Below are positions 9,454 through 20,217 of a stretch of DNA of 64,000 nucleotides, one piece after another (the first letter of the stretch is position 1; the number at the start of each line of letters is the position of its first letter). The notes beneath the pieces were generated by a model, which was not told the DNA's origin, made no database searches, and saw only the letters and a program-made list of their open reading frames with translations. The stretch is taken from contig NC_056052.1 in the NCBI RefSeq assembly GCF_004379255.2, forward strand, positions 2,418,001 to 2,482,000, written 5' to 3'. Source of the DNA: Salvia splendens (Eukaryota; Streptophyta; Magnoliopsida; Lamiales; Lamiaceae). A program made the position numbers and the translations under genes.

Positions 9454-10437
9454 TTAGAAGTTGAAATAGCCAAGATTAGACGAATTCATCACATCATCAA
9501 AGAAATAATCCTCAATGCGTCCAAACTCATCCAATTCCAACAAAACGTCATCACTCTCCGCCTTCATCCTCCCCTTCCCCTCCTCCTCCTCCTCCTCCAC
9601 CGCCGGCATGTGGCCCTCGAACAGCGCCATGTGACCGAACAGCTTATCCTTCCGCGAGAAGCTCGTCCCGCACGAGCACCTCCACTTCGTCTCCCCACAA
9701 TGCTTCATGTGGCTCCTCAGATCCGCCACCACCGAGAAGCTCTTCCGATTGCACCGATCGCACGCGTACATCTTCGGGCAATGGCTCCTCCTGAAGTGAT
9801 TCCTCACGCACACCACGCTCTTCAGCGCCCTGAACTTCCCGTGCCGCCGGTTCCTGTTGCATCCGGCGTACGGGCACGAGAACCTCGCCTTCCGCCGCGA
9901 GAAATCGTCTCCTCCGCCGCCAGGCTTCGCCAGAGCCTCCGGTGTTTTGAATTGGTTGCCGTGTGCTCTCATGTGCATCCGCAGATTCGCGTCGCGCTTG
10001 AAGCCTTTTCCGCAGATCTCGCACAGGTGGACGTGCTCCGCCAGCAGCTCCACCGCGTCGATCTCGATTATCTCGTAATCGTCGTCTGGATTCTGCTCCA
10101 ATTCCACCTGATTCAGCATCTTCCCCGTCTTCTCCTCAGCTAATTGATTCGAGCTGACAGACGGCGCGGCGGCGCAGGACAGGAGAGCGGCGCCGTTGAC
10201 GATGATCTGGTGGATCGCGGAGGTGATCTCCGAGCTCACCATTTCCATCTGAGGCCGGCCGATCGGAGTGTTGGTGGTGACTGATTCGGAGAGGAATTGG
10301 TGGAGGTTGTCCATCCGCGATTGGACGACGGAGAGATTCATCAGCGGGAGTCGGGGGTCGGAGGCGGCCGGCGTGTGATGAATCTCGCCGAGAGAGGACA
10401 TATTTTTGGGGGAGATTGAACTAATTTTCTTTATCAA
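9454..10437 (-). CDS. STOP1-like: STOP1/STOP2-like C2H2 zinc-finger transcription factor
   Basis: This single-exon gene encodes 327 aa. Zinc fingers begin at residue 139 with CEICGKGFKRDANLRMHMRAH, then come CPYAGCNRNRRHGKF...RNHFRRSHC (about 188-220), CDRCNRKSFSVVADLRSHMKHC (226-247) and CSCGTSFSRKDKLFGHM (about 254-270). This arrangement, including the CPKMY linker and KWRCSCGTSFSRKDKL, is diagnostic of the plant SENSITIVE TO PROTON RHIZOTOXICITY family. In Arabidopsis these nuclear factors activate acid- and aluminium-tolerance genes. At 327 aa it is shorter than STOP1 and nearer STOP2. The C-terminus is acidic (EEEEEE, ELDEFGRIEDYFFDD), a possible activation region. A second in-frame Met at 10401 (MSSLGEIHHTP) could be the true start. 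Confidence 0.92.
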   Translation of the reverse strand: MIKKISSISPKNMSSLGEIHHTPAASDPRLPLMNLSVVQSRMDNLHQFLSESVTTNTPIGRPQMEMVSSEITSAIHQIIVNGAALLSCAAAPSVSSNQLAEEKTGKMLNQVELEQNPDDDYEIIEIDAVELLAEHVHLCEICGKGFKRDANLRMHMRAHGNQFKTPEALAKPGGGGDDFSRRKARFSCPYAGCNRNRRHGKFRALKSVVCVRNHFRRSHCPKMYACDRCNRKSFSVVADLRSHMKHCGETKWRCSCGTSFSRKDKLFGHMALFEGHMPAVEEEEEEGKGRMKAESDDVLLELDEFGRIEDYFFDDVMNSSNLGYFNF

Positions 10438-10931
10438 TTTGTTTTGCCGAAATTTGGTGGGAGGAATTTGGGGATTAGGGTTTTTAATTTGGAGTGACGA
10501 ATTTATTGAAATGGGGAAATAAAATTTGACTTTGCTAGAGGGGTATTTCTGAGAACTACAGAAGTGGACACGTGTTGAAATGAGACATCAAGTTTCAATA
10601 ACCTAGTCGACAGCGCTGACGATTAATTTACATTTATTAATTTACTCATAATTTTACAATTTCTTTGGAAGGATGGAGATTTATACACAATCATTCACCA
10701 AGCATATTGAAAATTCGATGGGATTATACAATTAAAGAAGGAAATTTTTTTACTTAGTATGCCCTAGTTAATTGTATATAGGTCTGTCACTCCAAGTGGC
10801 CAGAAAGTGATTGAGAAAGATAATAATAATTTATATAAATAAATTAATGCAGACTATCAATTTCATTATAATTAATTTAATCGAGTGCATTACATAACTG
10901 ATTAATTCTAAAGGCGGTTCCTAACTACATA
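10438..10931. other. Upstream region of the zinc-finger gene, AT-rich
   Basis: This must contain the promoter of the minus-strand zinc-finger gene. An ACGTG core occurs near 10568-10575 (gacacgtg). I cannot place a TATA box or transcript start with confidence. Confidence 0.4.
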
Positions 10932-11405
10932 TAGCATTAGCAATGGGGCGCCGTAATGCGCGCCCAAGGTGCGCCCTATGGCGCGCCACATCATCATTTT
11001 ATTATTTTGTTTAATTAATTTAACTGTTTTCAAATAACAAGTATCGAGTAAAAAAAAAGCGGTCTAAATAATAAACGGCGAAGTTTTAATAAAAAAAGTT
11101 ACATCATTGAACTAATAAAAAAAAACTAAGTCGGACCAATTCTCAACTTCCGATGCAGCTCATCGAGTAACGCCCGATCGACGAAACCGCGTGCCATCGT
11201 CCACGGTCGATCATCCGCGACCTCCACAATGGGGTGGACGATGCCGCGGACGATGGCCATCGTCCGCGCTATCCTCCGCGACCGAAGTATAGGGCGCGAC
11301 TATCGTCCGCGCCCTATGACGCGCACCCGCAATGGATGCGGACGATGGATGGCGCGGACGATGCGCGCCATCGGACGTGCCATCGTCCGCCCATTGCGGA
11401 TGCTC
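10932..11405. mobile_element. MITE of Harbinger/Tourist type with GC-rich ends
   Basis: The left end (tagcattagcaatggggcg) and right end (cccattgcggatgctc) are imperfect inverted repeats, and the right end is followed by TTA. The interior is AT-rich in the left half. The right half is crowded with copies of CGCGGACGATGG and its complement CCATCGTCCGCG. No ORF of transposase type is present. At about 474 bp it is a non-autonomous element. Confidence 0.7.
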
Positions 11406-11559
11406 TTAGGCCCCTCTCATCATTGAGAATCCTTGTGCCTAATTACTTTTGACATAATGCTCTAGTCAACCAACCCCAAACTATGACTAATTCATTTAAT
11501 TATTTAAAATTGTTATCTTACTATAAATTAATTTCACAATTCAATGGTTTTAGCTTTTA

Positions 11560-12378
11560 GGCCATCCACAATAGCGCCTAGCGCACTGCCTAGCCGAGCG
11601 TCGGCGCTAGGCGGTGTGCTAGGCGGTCTATTGTAACCGCCCAGCGATTTCCGGAATAAAAAACCGCCTAGCGCTCGGCGGTTCCGTGGAACTAGGAGGT
11701 GCGCTGGGCGATCCGCTCGGCGCTATTGCAGCGTTCGGATCGCCTAGCGCACCGCCTAGCGCGAATTTTTAAATTTTTTTTTCTGAAACACTATATATAC
11801 ACGACTTGCACGCCATTTTCATTCGCACCACTTGTTTTAACGAGTACTCTCTCTATCTAAATTTCTGTACAAGATCAACAACGGTAAATGGATCTCAACA
11901 ACGAGCCTACTTCAGGGAGTAGCGGGTCTCAAGCTCAAACTCCCCCGGTCCCCGTGGGAAGTGGATGGAGTCAGATGCAATGAAGGTTTTGTGAAAAAAA
12001 TTGTAACTAGTAGTTATGAAGTGACTATTCACCGTGGCGACGGTGGCGATGGAAGCGGAGGCAATGGTGGCGACAGCGACGGAGGAGACGACGACGGAGA
12101 CGAGGAGTGAATTATTGTACTTTTTTTTTAATTATTGTACTTTTAAAAATTTTTAATAGTGTTATAAATGTTTCTCGTATATGTCTCGTAAATTAAATTC
12201 CGTATATTGTGTGATTGTTAATTATTTCATTTTAGTGATGTGGCTGGGCTATTTATGAAGTGGCTAGGCTATGGTTGGGCTATTTATGATGTGGCAGGAG
12301 GAATTTTAGTATTGATGATGTGGCAGGAAGAGTTTGTGGCTAGGCTATGGCTAGGCTATTGCTGGGCTATTCATATTG
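11560..12378 (+). mobile_element. Harbinger-type element A: internal-deletion derivative, left arm of a giant palindrome
   Basis: It starts GGCCATCCACAATAGCGCC directly after TTA (11557-11559). Subterminal CGCCTAGCGC-type repeats follow, then an ORF1 start at 11888 (MDLNNEPTSGSSGS), and after a deletion junction near 11980 the acidic ORF1 tail (GDDDGDEE, stop 12108-12110). It ends at GGGCTATTCATATTG, about nine bases short of a complete terminus, exactly where element B begins in opposite orientation. It is a deleted copy of the same family as B. Confidence 0.75.
11888..12110 (+). pseudogene. ORF1 remnant (start plus tail only) in element A
   Basis: The first 30 or so codons match the ORF1 of element B (MDLNNEP, SSGSSGS, VPVGSGWSQM), and the last 20 match its tail (GDSDGGDDDGDEE). 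The DNA-binding middle is missing, with the junction at about 11980-12030. It cannot encode a working protein. Confidence 0.65.
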
Positions 12379-14376
12379 GGCCATCCACAATAGGAATAGC
12401 CCAGCAATAGCCCAGCCATAGCCTAGCCACTACCACATCATCAGCACTAAAAATCCCCCTACCACATCATCAAAACAAACAAATAGTTCAGCAATAGCTC
12501 AGCCATAGCCTAGCCACATAATATCCACATCACTATTAACAAATATATACAAAATGAAATAATTAACAATCACACAATATACGAAATTTAATTTACGAGA
12601 CATATACGGGAAAAATTTAATAATACTATTAAAATTTAAAAAAGTACAATAATTTAAAAAATACATTAATTTTAAAAAAATACAATAATAAAAAGGAATG
12701 CCAATTCACTCCTCGTCTCCGTCGTCGCCGCCTCCGTCGCTGTCGCCACCACCGCCGCCGCCGCCGGTCTCCTTCCGTGCCGCCTCCAACTCGTCCTGCA
12801 GGTTCATGAGCAAGGTTTGAAGCACGGTCTTCTCCACGGGATCCGTCGCCACCAGCCATTCGGCCATCGTCTTGATCAACTGAGCTCGCGTTTGGGCGCG
12901 AGCGAAGAATTTGAGATCCTCGGTGGATTGGCCAAGGGGGGATGCCGACTGGACCTCCTGGGAAGCCCCGGCGTTCCCCCTCGCCTACCGCTGAGCGCGC
13001 TTGCGCCCAATCGGGCGAGGTCGGCCACCGACCGAACGCGGCGTGGGGAACTCATGCGTCGTCTCGGGGAGGTCGTGGGAACCACCGCTGCTGCCGCTGA
13101 AATCACCGGTGTAGTTCAGTCGTTGCTTCTTCGGCCAGCCAGAGTCGACACCTACTCGGAACTTCTCGGACTCGTTCAGCACAAGATAGCAGTTCCAGTA
13201 GGTGAAGTCCTTGTATACCCCCTTCAGTGGGAAGGCTTTCTCCGATATTCTCCTGCAGTCCTCCTCCATTTGGCCACTGCTCATCATGCGGAGTGCGTTG
13301 GTGTACAAACCCGAAAATCAGGAGACCGCAGCCCTGATTCGGTTCCAGGCCTTCCGGCAATCCTCCCCGTTGCGTGGCCTCCCCTCCGGGCAAAATCTCT
13401 TGTAGGCTGCTGCTATCTTGCCCCACATGTTGACGATCCTCTGCTCGTTCGAAACGAGAGGATCGTCGCAAACACTCACCCACGCCTTGCAGAGCGCGAC
13501 GTTCTCCTCGTCCGTCCACCTCCTCCGTACCTCTTCCTCACCCGGCTGAGACGACTCGCCGACCTTCTTCTTGCCCTTCTTCTTTGGGGCACCACGCCCC
13601 CGCTCTGCCCCCCCTTGAACGAGAGTTTCCGGAGCTCCGATAGTATCAAACACCAAGTCATCTAAGGAGAAACTATCAAACCCCAAGGGCGTTTGGGTCG
13701 ATGTGTGCGAAGAACCAGTCGAAAAATCAAAACTGGGGCGATAGACATCCCCCGTCGTCGCCGGGGACCCCCCAGAAGTCCACTGTGTAGCCGGTACGAC
13801 CCCCGGAGTCCCCTGTGTCGGCGGTACCCCCCCGGGCATCATCTGCATCCCGGGTGCCCACCCCGGTATCGCCGGAAACCCCCCCGGCGGACTCCCCCCG
13901 TTGGCATCCCGGAAAACATCTGCTGCCACGGGTACATGTTGTAGTACCCGGGCATCTGACCCCATCCACTTCCCACGGGGATCGACGGAGTTTTTGACCC
14001 GCTACTCCCGGAACTAGGCTCGTTGTTGAGATCCATTTCTCGTTGTTGATCTTGTACAGAAATTAAGATAGAGAGAGTACTCGTTAAAACAAGTGGTGCG
14101 AATGAAAATGACGAGCAAAGCGCGTATATATAGTGTTTCAGAAAAAAAAATTTAAATTTCGCACTAGGCGGTGCGCTGGGCGATCCGGGCGCTGCAATAG
14201 CGCCGAGCGGATCTCCCAGCGCACCGCCCAGCGCCACGAAACCGCCCAGCGCTGCGCGGTTTCTCTCTCCATTCGTCCGCTGGGCGACTGCAATAGACCG
14301 CCCAGCGAACCGCCCAGCACCGGCGCTCGGCTGGGCGGTCGGCTGGGCGCTATTGTGGATGGTCTTGTGGATGGCC
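12379..14376 (-). mobile_element. Harbinger-type element B carrying a MYB/SANT ORF1, right arm of the giant palindrome
   Basis: The ends are GGCCATCCACAATAG at 12379 and CTATTGTGGATGGTC...GTGGATGGCC ending at 14376, followed by TTA (14377-14379). Coding and subterminal sequences mirror element A: 11560-11980 is an inverted copy of about 13950-14376, and 12010-12378 is an inverted copy of about 12379-12750. Its only gene is the ORF1 remnant at 12706-14034. No transposase is present, so the element is non-autonomous. Confidence 0.75.
12706..14034 (-). pseudogene. Harbinger ORF1 (MYB/SANT-like DNA-binding protein), disabled
   Basis: The start is MDLNNEPSSGSSGS at 14034. A proline/glycine-rich region follows, then a basic patch (APKKKGKKKVG) and a MYB/SANT or trihelix-like segment (RRRWTDEENVALCKAWVSVC, then MWGKIAAAYKRF). 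The conserved Tyr-rich segment FTYWNCYLVL comes next, and an acidic Gly/Asp tail ends at 12706-12708. Proteins of this kind are often auto-annotated in plant genomes as glutathione S-transferase T3-like; they are the DNA-binding partner of the Harbinger transposase. It is broken by a frameshift near 13880-13900 and by two in-frame stops (TGA 13318-13320, TAG 12985-12987), otherwise in one continuous frame. The long plus-strand frame here is a shadow. Confidence 0.8.
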
Positions 14377-14379
14377 TTA

Positions 14380-16332
14380 GAGCATTACCAACGGCGGATA
14401 TCCCTTCGGGCGTCGGACGGACGTGCCCGACGTCCGTCGCAGACGTCCGCCATTACGCGTGAGGGAGGCGGACACGGGAGATCCGTGGTGTTTCTGGGAC
14501 GTCCGTCGCGACGGCGGGAGGACGTCCGCCATTGTGTCATGCTGACGGATGTCCAATGCAATTTTTTTATGTTTTTATTTTTGTTTTTTACGAACTCTAT
14601 ATATACGGCTCGTTAAACTTCATTTCATTCGCACTACTTATTTTAACGAGTTTCTCTCTCTCTACATTTCTTTTATTATGGCAAGTGGTAGTGGTAGTGG
14701 TGCGGGTGGTAGCGGTGCTGGTGATTGGCAGAAGACCGTTAGGGATGAGCTGAGGGTCGTTACGTCTAGGGAGATAAATCGGGTATTACAAGCGGCCATG
14801 CAGCAACAACAACAGCCGGCGGTACCTCGACCCGTCTGTCGTCGAGCTATAATTCCTCGGGACCGCATCGCTGCACACCATCGGTTGTACGCGGACTACT
14901 TTGCTCCAGAGCCGCGGTTTGGGGACAACTTATTCCGCTGACGTTTTAGGAAGCGTTGTCCACTGTTTCTTCGAATCGTTGACGCTTTAGAGCGTCGATA
15001 CGAATATTTTAGGATGAGAGAGGATGCGGTTGGTAAACCCGGCCACACGCCCATTCAGAAGTGCAATGCCGCAATCAGGCAGCTGGCATACGGAGGTGCG
15101 GTCGAAATGTTCGACGAGTACCTCCACATCGGCGAGTCGACTGCCCACGAATGTCTGCAGTTTTTTGTCAAGGCGTTAGGGAGATATTCGGGGATACCTA
15201 TCTTCGGATCTGATAAATATGCACGGGAATCAGCACGGGTTTCCGGGAATGTTGGGCATCATAGACTGTATGCATTAGGAATGGAAGAACTGCCACTCCG
15301 CCTGGAAAGGGTTGTACACTACCGGTTTCAAGAGCAAGCATCCCACGATTGTCCTTGAGGCGGTAGCTGACTACCAGCTGTGGATTTGGCATGCATATTT
15401 TGGAGTAGTCGGTTCAAACAACGACATCAATGTCCTACAGTCGTCCCCTCTTTTCAACGACCAAGAACTTGGTGTTGGTTCGGCAGTCAGTTTCATCGCC
15501 AACGGCAACCAGCACAACATGGGCTACTATTTGGCGGATGAGATTTATCCTATGTGGCCGGTCTTGATGAAGACGATCAGATGCGCAACAGAAGATAAGA
15601 AGAAATATTTTGCGAGTCGTCACGAGGCAGCGCGCAATGATGTGGAGCGGACATTTGGTGTGCTCCAGAGTCGATGGGCGGTAGTGAAGGGTCCATCGCG
15701 GTTGTGGTATATGGACGGGATCGCCGATATCATGTACACATGTATTATCATGCATAACATGATTGTCGAAGATGAAGGTCCAGCACTGACTGACTGGGCC
15801 AGTGACGATAATGATAGTGCCGGCCAAAGCCACGGTGTGGCCGCCCCTAGTGGACGTATGGGGGTACCCCATGAAGGGGCCGAACGGGTACGTGCATTGG
15901 CCGACATGCGCCAACGACACGCTCATATTCAACTCCAGAACGATATAATTGAAGAGCTATGTTTGCCTCGGGGTCATCGTTGATATGTTCACTTGTGTAA
16001 TTTGTTTAATTTGTTTTTTTGTTGTTTTTTTTTTATTTAATGAAATTATTTTTGCACTCTGTTCGTCCGTATGTGATACGCAATTTTAATTACGTACATT
16101 GTTTAATTCCGTACATAATTAGTAATTTCGTAAATTGTTTACTTTGGTGAATTTGTGAATTTTTTTTATTGCGGGAAGTCCGCGCGGGAAGGGCGAGGGA
16201 TGTCCGCCCCTATGCAGTGGGAAGTCCTTATGGCGTGGCAGTACTGTGGGAGGTCCTTATGACGTGGCAGGAGGTGTTTTTGGGAAGTCCGTCGGAAAGG
16301 ATATGGGAAGTCTGCCCCCATTGGAGATGCTC
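14380..16332 (+). mobile_element. PIF/Harbinger element C with a dead transposase
   Basis: The left terminus GAGCATTACCAACGGCGG starts immediately after the TTA that closes element B. The right terminus CCCCATTGGAGATGCTC ends at 16332 and is followed by CTA, a one-base variant of TTA. GACGTCCG-type repeats fill 14395-14545 at the left; GGGAAGTCCG-type repeats fill 16170-16320 at the right. A transposase pseudogene fills the middle. This is a sister of the copy at 4818-6389. Confidence 0.82.
14678..15983 (+). pseudogene. PIF/Harbinger transposase (DDE_Tnp_4, ALP1-like), disabled
   Basis: The Met at 14678 opens a Gly/Ser-rich leader (MASGSGSGAGGSGAG), followed by the family core: RRAIIPRDRIAAHHRLYADY, IRQLAYGGAVEMFDEYLHIG, then the catalytic blocks GIIDCMH, GSNNDIN and VERTFGVLQSRW. 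So all three acidic residues survive. The end matches relatives (ADMRQRHAHIQLQNDIIEEL, stop 15981-15983). Disablements are TGA at 14939-14941 where the sister copy has Arg in LFRRRF, a small deletion with frameshift near 15205, and TAG at 15276-15278 in place of Trp before EWKNC. Two of the three are single C-to-T or G-to-A type changes. Confidence 0.87.
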
Positions 16333-16935
16333 CTAGGTGTACATACATGACCTTCTATTCATTCAGATACATTAAAATCTCTCTTAATTAATATTATTGG
16401 GATTAAAGAGTTATATTTATTTTGAGAGATATTAGTATATTATTCATAAATTATTTGTCATAATAATAATTTAAAATGATTTTAACGTATATACCTAAAT
16501 GATCATCAAAATTCTAAAATATCAATGTTATCAATATTGTAAACTCAGGTTAGACAACATAATTGGATGGTAATTAATGCAATGTTGCATTATACTTATC
16601 AATGCTACAAGTCTACAACGTTTTCGAAATCATCAAGTCATGTTAGTATATCAATATTCGCCAAAATCTTTGTCGATAAAATTAGATCAAATCAATAGTA
16701 TTCGGTAATTAACGTGCAATTTTCAAAAATTGGCATGCTAATCCGAAGAAACTGTGTATAGATTCCGTAGAAATCGATGCTTTATACATAGATGAGATGT
16801 TAATTCTTCCTATTCACAAAACCAAAAACAAATTAAACCAAAAAAAAAAGAGAAAATGAAAATGGAAATGAAGAAAAACTCCCAAAACTCCACTCTTGTC
16901 ATATTACTTTTATATATATTTATAATTATTATTCA
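16333..16935. other. AT-rich 3' flank of the MYB gene
   Basis: I see no gene or complete element here. It should hold the 3' untranslated region of the minus-strand MYB gene next to 16935. Confidence 0.5.
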
Positions 16936-18551
16936 TCAAGGAATGTCAACGAAAATAGGATCATCAAGAAGCTCCGACCACATTTGAGCGGCGCCGCCGC
17001 CGTAGCTCGACGCGCCGCACACATCCACAGTATTATCAATAACAGAACTCTCCGCCACCTGCGCCGCCACCGGAGACTGCGAGAGGCTCTGCTGCATCCA
17101 CGACGACGAAGACGGCGATGAATTCTCCAATTGCCCCATCACTCCGGCGAAATCGCCGCCGCCGTATGGCGCCGTCTTCAACTCCGGCAAGTGCGCGAAC
17201 TGCGCCGAGTCCTGCAGGAACTGCGCGGCGGAGAAGGCCTCAGCCGCCGCCGCCGGAGGCGGGGGCGCCTCGAGGTGGGCGAGGATGGCGGCGTCGTGGA
17301 AATTAGGGATTTGGATGGAGGGGCGGAGGAGGTGTTGGAGGCATTGGTTGAGGCGAGCCATTTGCAGGGCTTCGGATTGCATATGGATGGCGTGGTCCTC
17401 CCACGAGGCGGGGGAGGGGTTATCGATGAGGTTCGCGAGGGCGAGGAGGTGCGGGAGGGTCGCGAAGATGTCGGTGCGCGGGCGGTGGGTCATCGGGTCG
17501 AACCCCATCTGGATCAGCCTCTTCTTTAGATGGGTGTTCCAGAAGTTCTTTATCTCGTTGTCTGTTCTCCCGGGTAGGTGTGTGGCTATTGCGGACCACC
17601 TTCATTAGGTATACATGTAATTTAGTAAAAGCTAATCTTGAAATATTATAACAAAGTAGTTATTCTATGATTAAAAAATTATTCCTTTATGATAATTGAG
17701 TCGTATTTATTTTTGGGATAGTCCGAAATAGGTGATCAATTCTTCTTTTGGATAATATCTAACTCTATTAGTTTCCCATATGTTATTTACTCTTATACTT
17801 GATCTTGGATTGAAAATTTCGATCAAATTCTAATTTGTTTCCTAACTTTTAAAATTAGTCACAGACATGAAATTTGGACGAAAAAATTGGTTGTCTATTT
17901 GTAATCTATTGTTAATCTATTTATTTTTCTGATTTTTAAAATTGCGGGATGGACCAGGATTTCACCATACTTCAATCAACTCACTATACCTAAAAATAGT
18001 GTTTCACTCAACGCAGGACAGATGGGGTATCATAGTATAATATAATATCATTTGAAAAAAAAATAAAATTAATTACCAACTATAATTAATATGTGGATTA
18101 GTTTGGTTTAATTGTATTTTTCCCTATGTATACATACATACAAGAAAGAGAAAGATAGAGAATTACTTGTTGCCAAGAATGGAGTGGAGGTAGAGGATGG
18201 TTTGTTCTTCCTCTTGGGAGAACTTTCCTCTCTTGATATCTGGTCTCAGATAATTTGTCCAACGAAGCCTACAGCTCTTTCCACATCTGTTTAATCCTGA
18301 AAATACGTAATACCAAAATCCAACATTCATTATAACGATAAAACACAGCTTAATTGGCAAGACGTTTTACCTTTCACCAACATGATATGTATAAATATAG
18401 AGAGAGAGATATATATACCAGCAAGTCTTGGGAGGGCTCTCCAGCTGCCATGGCCATGTTTTTTAATGTATTTGGTGAGCTTCTCATCTTCCTCAGGAGT
18501 CCATGGCCCTTTCTTCACACCACTATCTTCAGACAATGGAGATCTTCCCAT
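16936..18551 (-). CDS. R2R3-MYB transcription factor, subgroup 24-like (MYB53/92/93 type)
   Basis: Three exons give 308 aa: 18551-18419, 18296-18167 and 17599-16936, all with GT/AG borders and matching phases, at the standard R2R3-MYB intron positions. R2 carries Trp17, Trp37 and Trp57; R3 has Phe70 in place of the first Trp, then Trp89 and Trp108 ([13 protein letters not shown]). The segment [18 protein letters not shown] just after R3 and the start [17 protein letters not shown] are typical of Arabidopsis MYB53/92/93. Those nuclear activators act in root endodermis suberin and lateral-root control. The C-terminal half is Ala/Ser/Gln-rich and ends [14 protein letters not shown], probably an activation region. 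Other related subgroups (9, 10, 11) are less likely because of the [10 protein letters not shown] segment. A GA-rich leader precedes the start. Confidence 0.93.
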
Positions 18552-20217
18552 CTTTTCTCTCTCTCTCTCTCTCAACTAGTTGAGGATGTTGTATGGATTG
18601 CTTGCTCCAAATTAATCCTACCAAATAACTACTAGAGCATCACTATATATATATTAATGCATGTCCTATGATATGGGACATAGGGAGGAGGGCCCACATG
18701 ATTCTTCCACTTCAATTATTTTAATACCCTTTCTTTGCCAATATTGCCAAAATACTCATTGATATGCTTTAATTTCACAATCATTTATTATATCAATTAT
18801 TAATTGAAGCTTTATGAGTTGAATGTTGAAGGCGTTTTTATACATTATACCAAAAAAAATGAAGAAAATCAAATTAAACATGAGTTATTGCAATATTTAT
18901 TTATCCACCAAAATATACAAGAGATTATTTGAGTTGTAATTATAAATTTATAATAATGTGGATGGCGTTTTGTAGTTTCAAGTCCCTGAATTTTCTATAA
19001 AATAACAAAAAAGTCATGTAGAACGAACAAAGGAATAGGGTAAAATTGGTAATTTAAATTTGGGTTATTTCAAATTAATCAAGATTTATAAGAATAAAAT
19101 AGATTAGAAAAGGTTGAGAGGAAGAAGTCAATAGGGAGAACAGGTGGCGGCTACTATTTGGTCAGAACAAAATACTCCATGCACGTTATCGTCGTCATTG
19201 ATTGCATAATTTGCATGGAGATTTCCTTTTTATAAATAAACGTCACCCTAATTTTTATATAAATATATGCTCTCCATAAAGAATAAATTAAATAAGTTTA
19301 GTAGAACAGACAAAAATTGTGCATAACTTTGTCTATCATTGTTTCCATTTATAAACTAGTAGTATTGTTAATTTCTTAACATATATACCATGGTCTTGAA
19401 GAATATTCTATTAGGGTTTAGATGGAGGAATTACTAACCACACGCTTATAATCTTATTCGCCCCGTGTTTGTAGGTCTCGGTATGAAATAGTGTCGTAGA
19501 GAAACACAAATCGGACATGTTATCAACCCGTTGCATTGATATTCTCCCGTTTGGACTTGTACGTTGTTATTGATCTGCTGCTCTCGTTGTCAACAACTTT
19601 GTATGAGAATCTTTGCCACATCAAATTTATTGTGCCAATGTCTATCAAGCAAACTATTTTGATTGTATCAGATTTTTCGAAGTCTTAGATGCCATGTCGC
19701 GCAGCGCGGTCCATATATTTTTTCCAAGCTATTAGACTTTGATTTTAGTCTAATAAGAGTACAATTCTAATTCAATTTTACTATCAAATTTTATTTGCAC
19801 AAGGCAAAATTAAATAAAAAAATAAAAAATTCGACAAGGCTATACATTCATCGTAAATTATCATGAGGGGGGCATGGAGATAGATATATTAGATCATTCA
19901 GAGCTAATAATACATGAAACTAATTAAACTTCCATTAATTTCTCTCAATTTCTAAAAGATTTGGGACAGTAGTAATGTATCTACCTACATTATTCGAGCT
20001 TTGAAGTAATATGTACCAAGGTTTTCCTAACGTCAAAATCCTGGCTACGTCACTGTATATAAATATATAGTATGTGGTATAATTATTATGCAGCTAAAAT
20101 GCACACGTTGTAAGTAGTTAGTATAAATGTAGGTAAATTATATTAATTACATATATGGTCTAGATCGATATCATCGAAGAACTTTGCTTCTTCAGAGAAG
20201 TGAAAACCACAATATGA
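18552..20217. other. MYB promoter side and AT-rich intergenic DNA
   Basis: A (GA)n tract at about 18556-18577 lies in the presumed 5' leader of the MYB gene. A sequence CTGGCTACGTCACTG at 20042-20056 resembles, in reverse, the CAGTGGCGGAGCCAG-type terminus of plant hAT elements, but I found no partner end. The rest is unremarkable. Confidence 0.45.

Noticed and set aside
9610..10143. Open plus-strand frame of 177 codons
   Set aside because: It is the shadow of the zinc-finger gene, whose minus strand has four clear C2H2-type fingers.
12817..13665. Open plus-strand frame of 282 codons
   Set aside because: It lies opposite the ORF1 remnant of element B, whose minus-strand translation shows the MYB/SANT segment; GC-rich DNA leaves the shadow strand open.
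20042..20056. hAT element terminus (reverse of CAGTGACGTAGCCAG)
   Set aside because: No partner end and no convincing 8-bp duplication nearby; kept only as a note in the intergenic entry.
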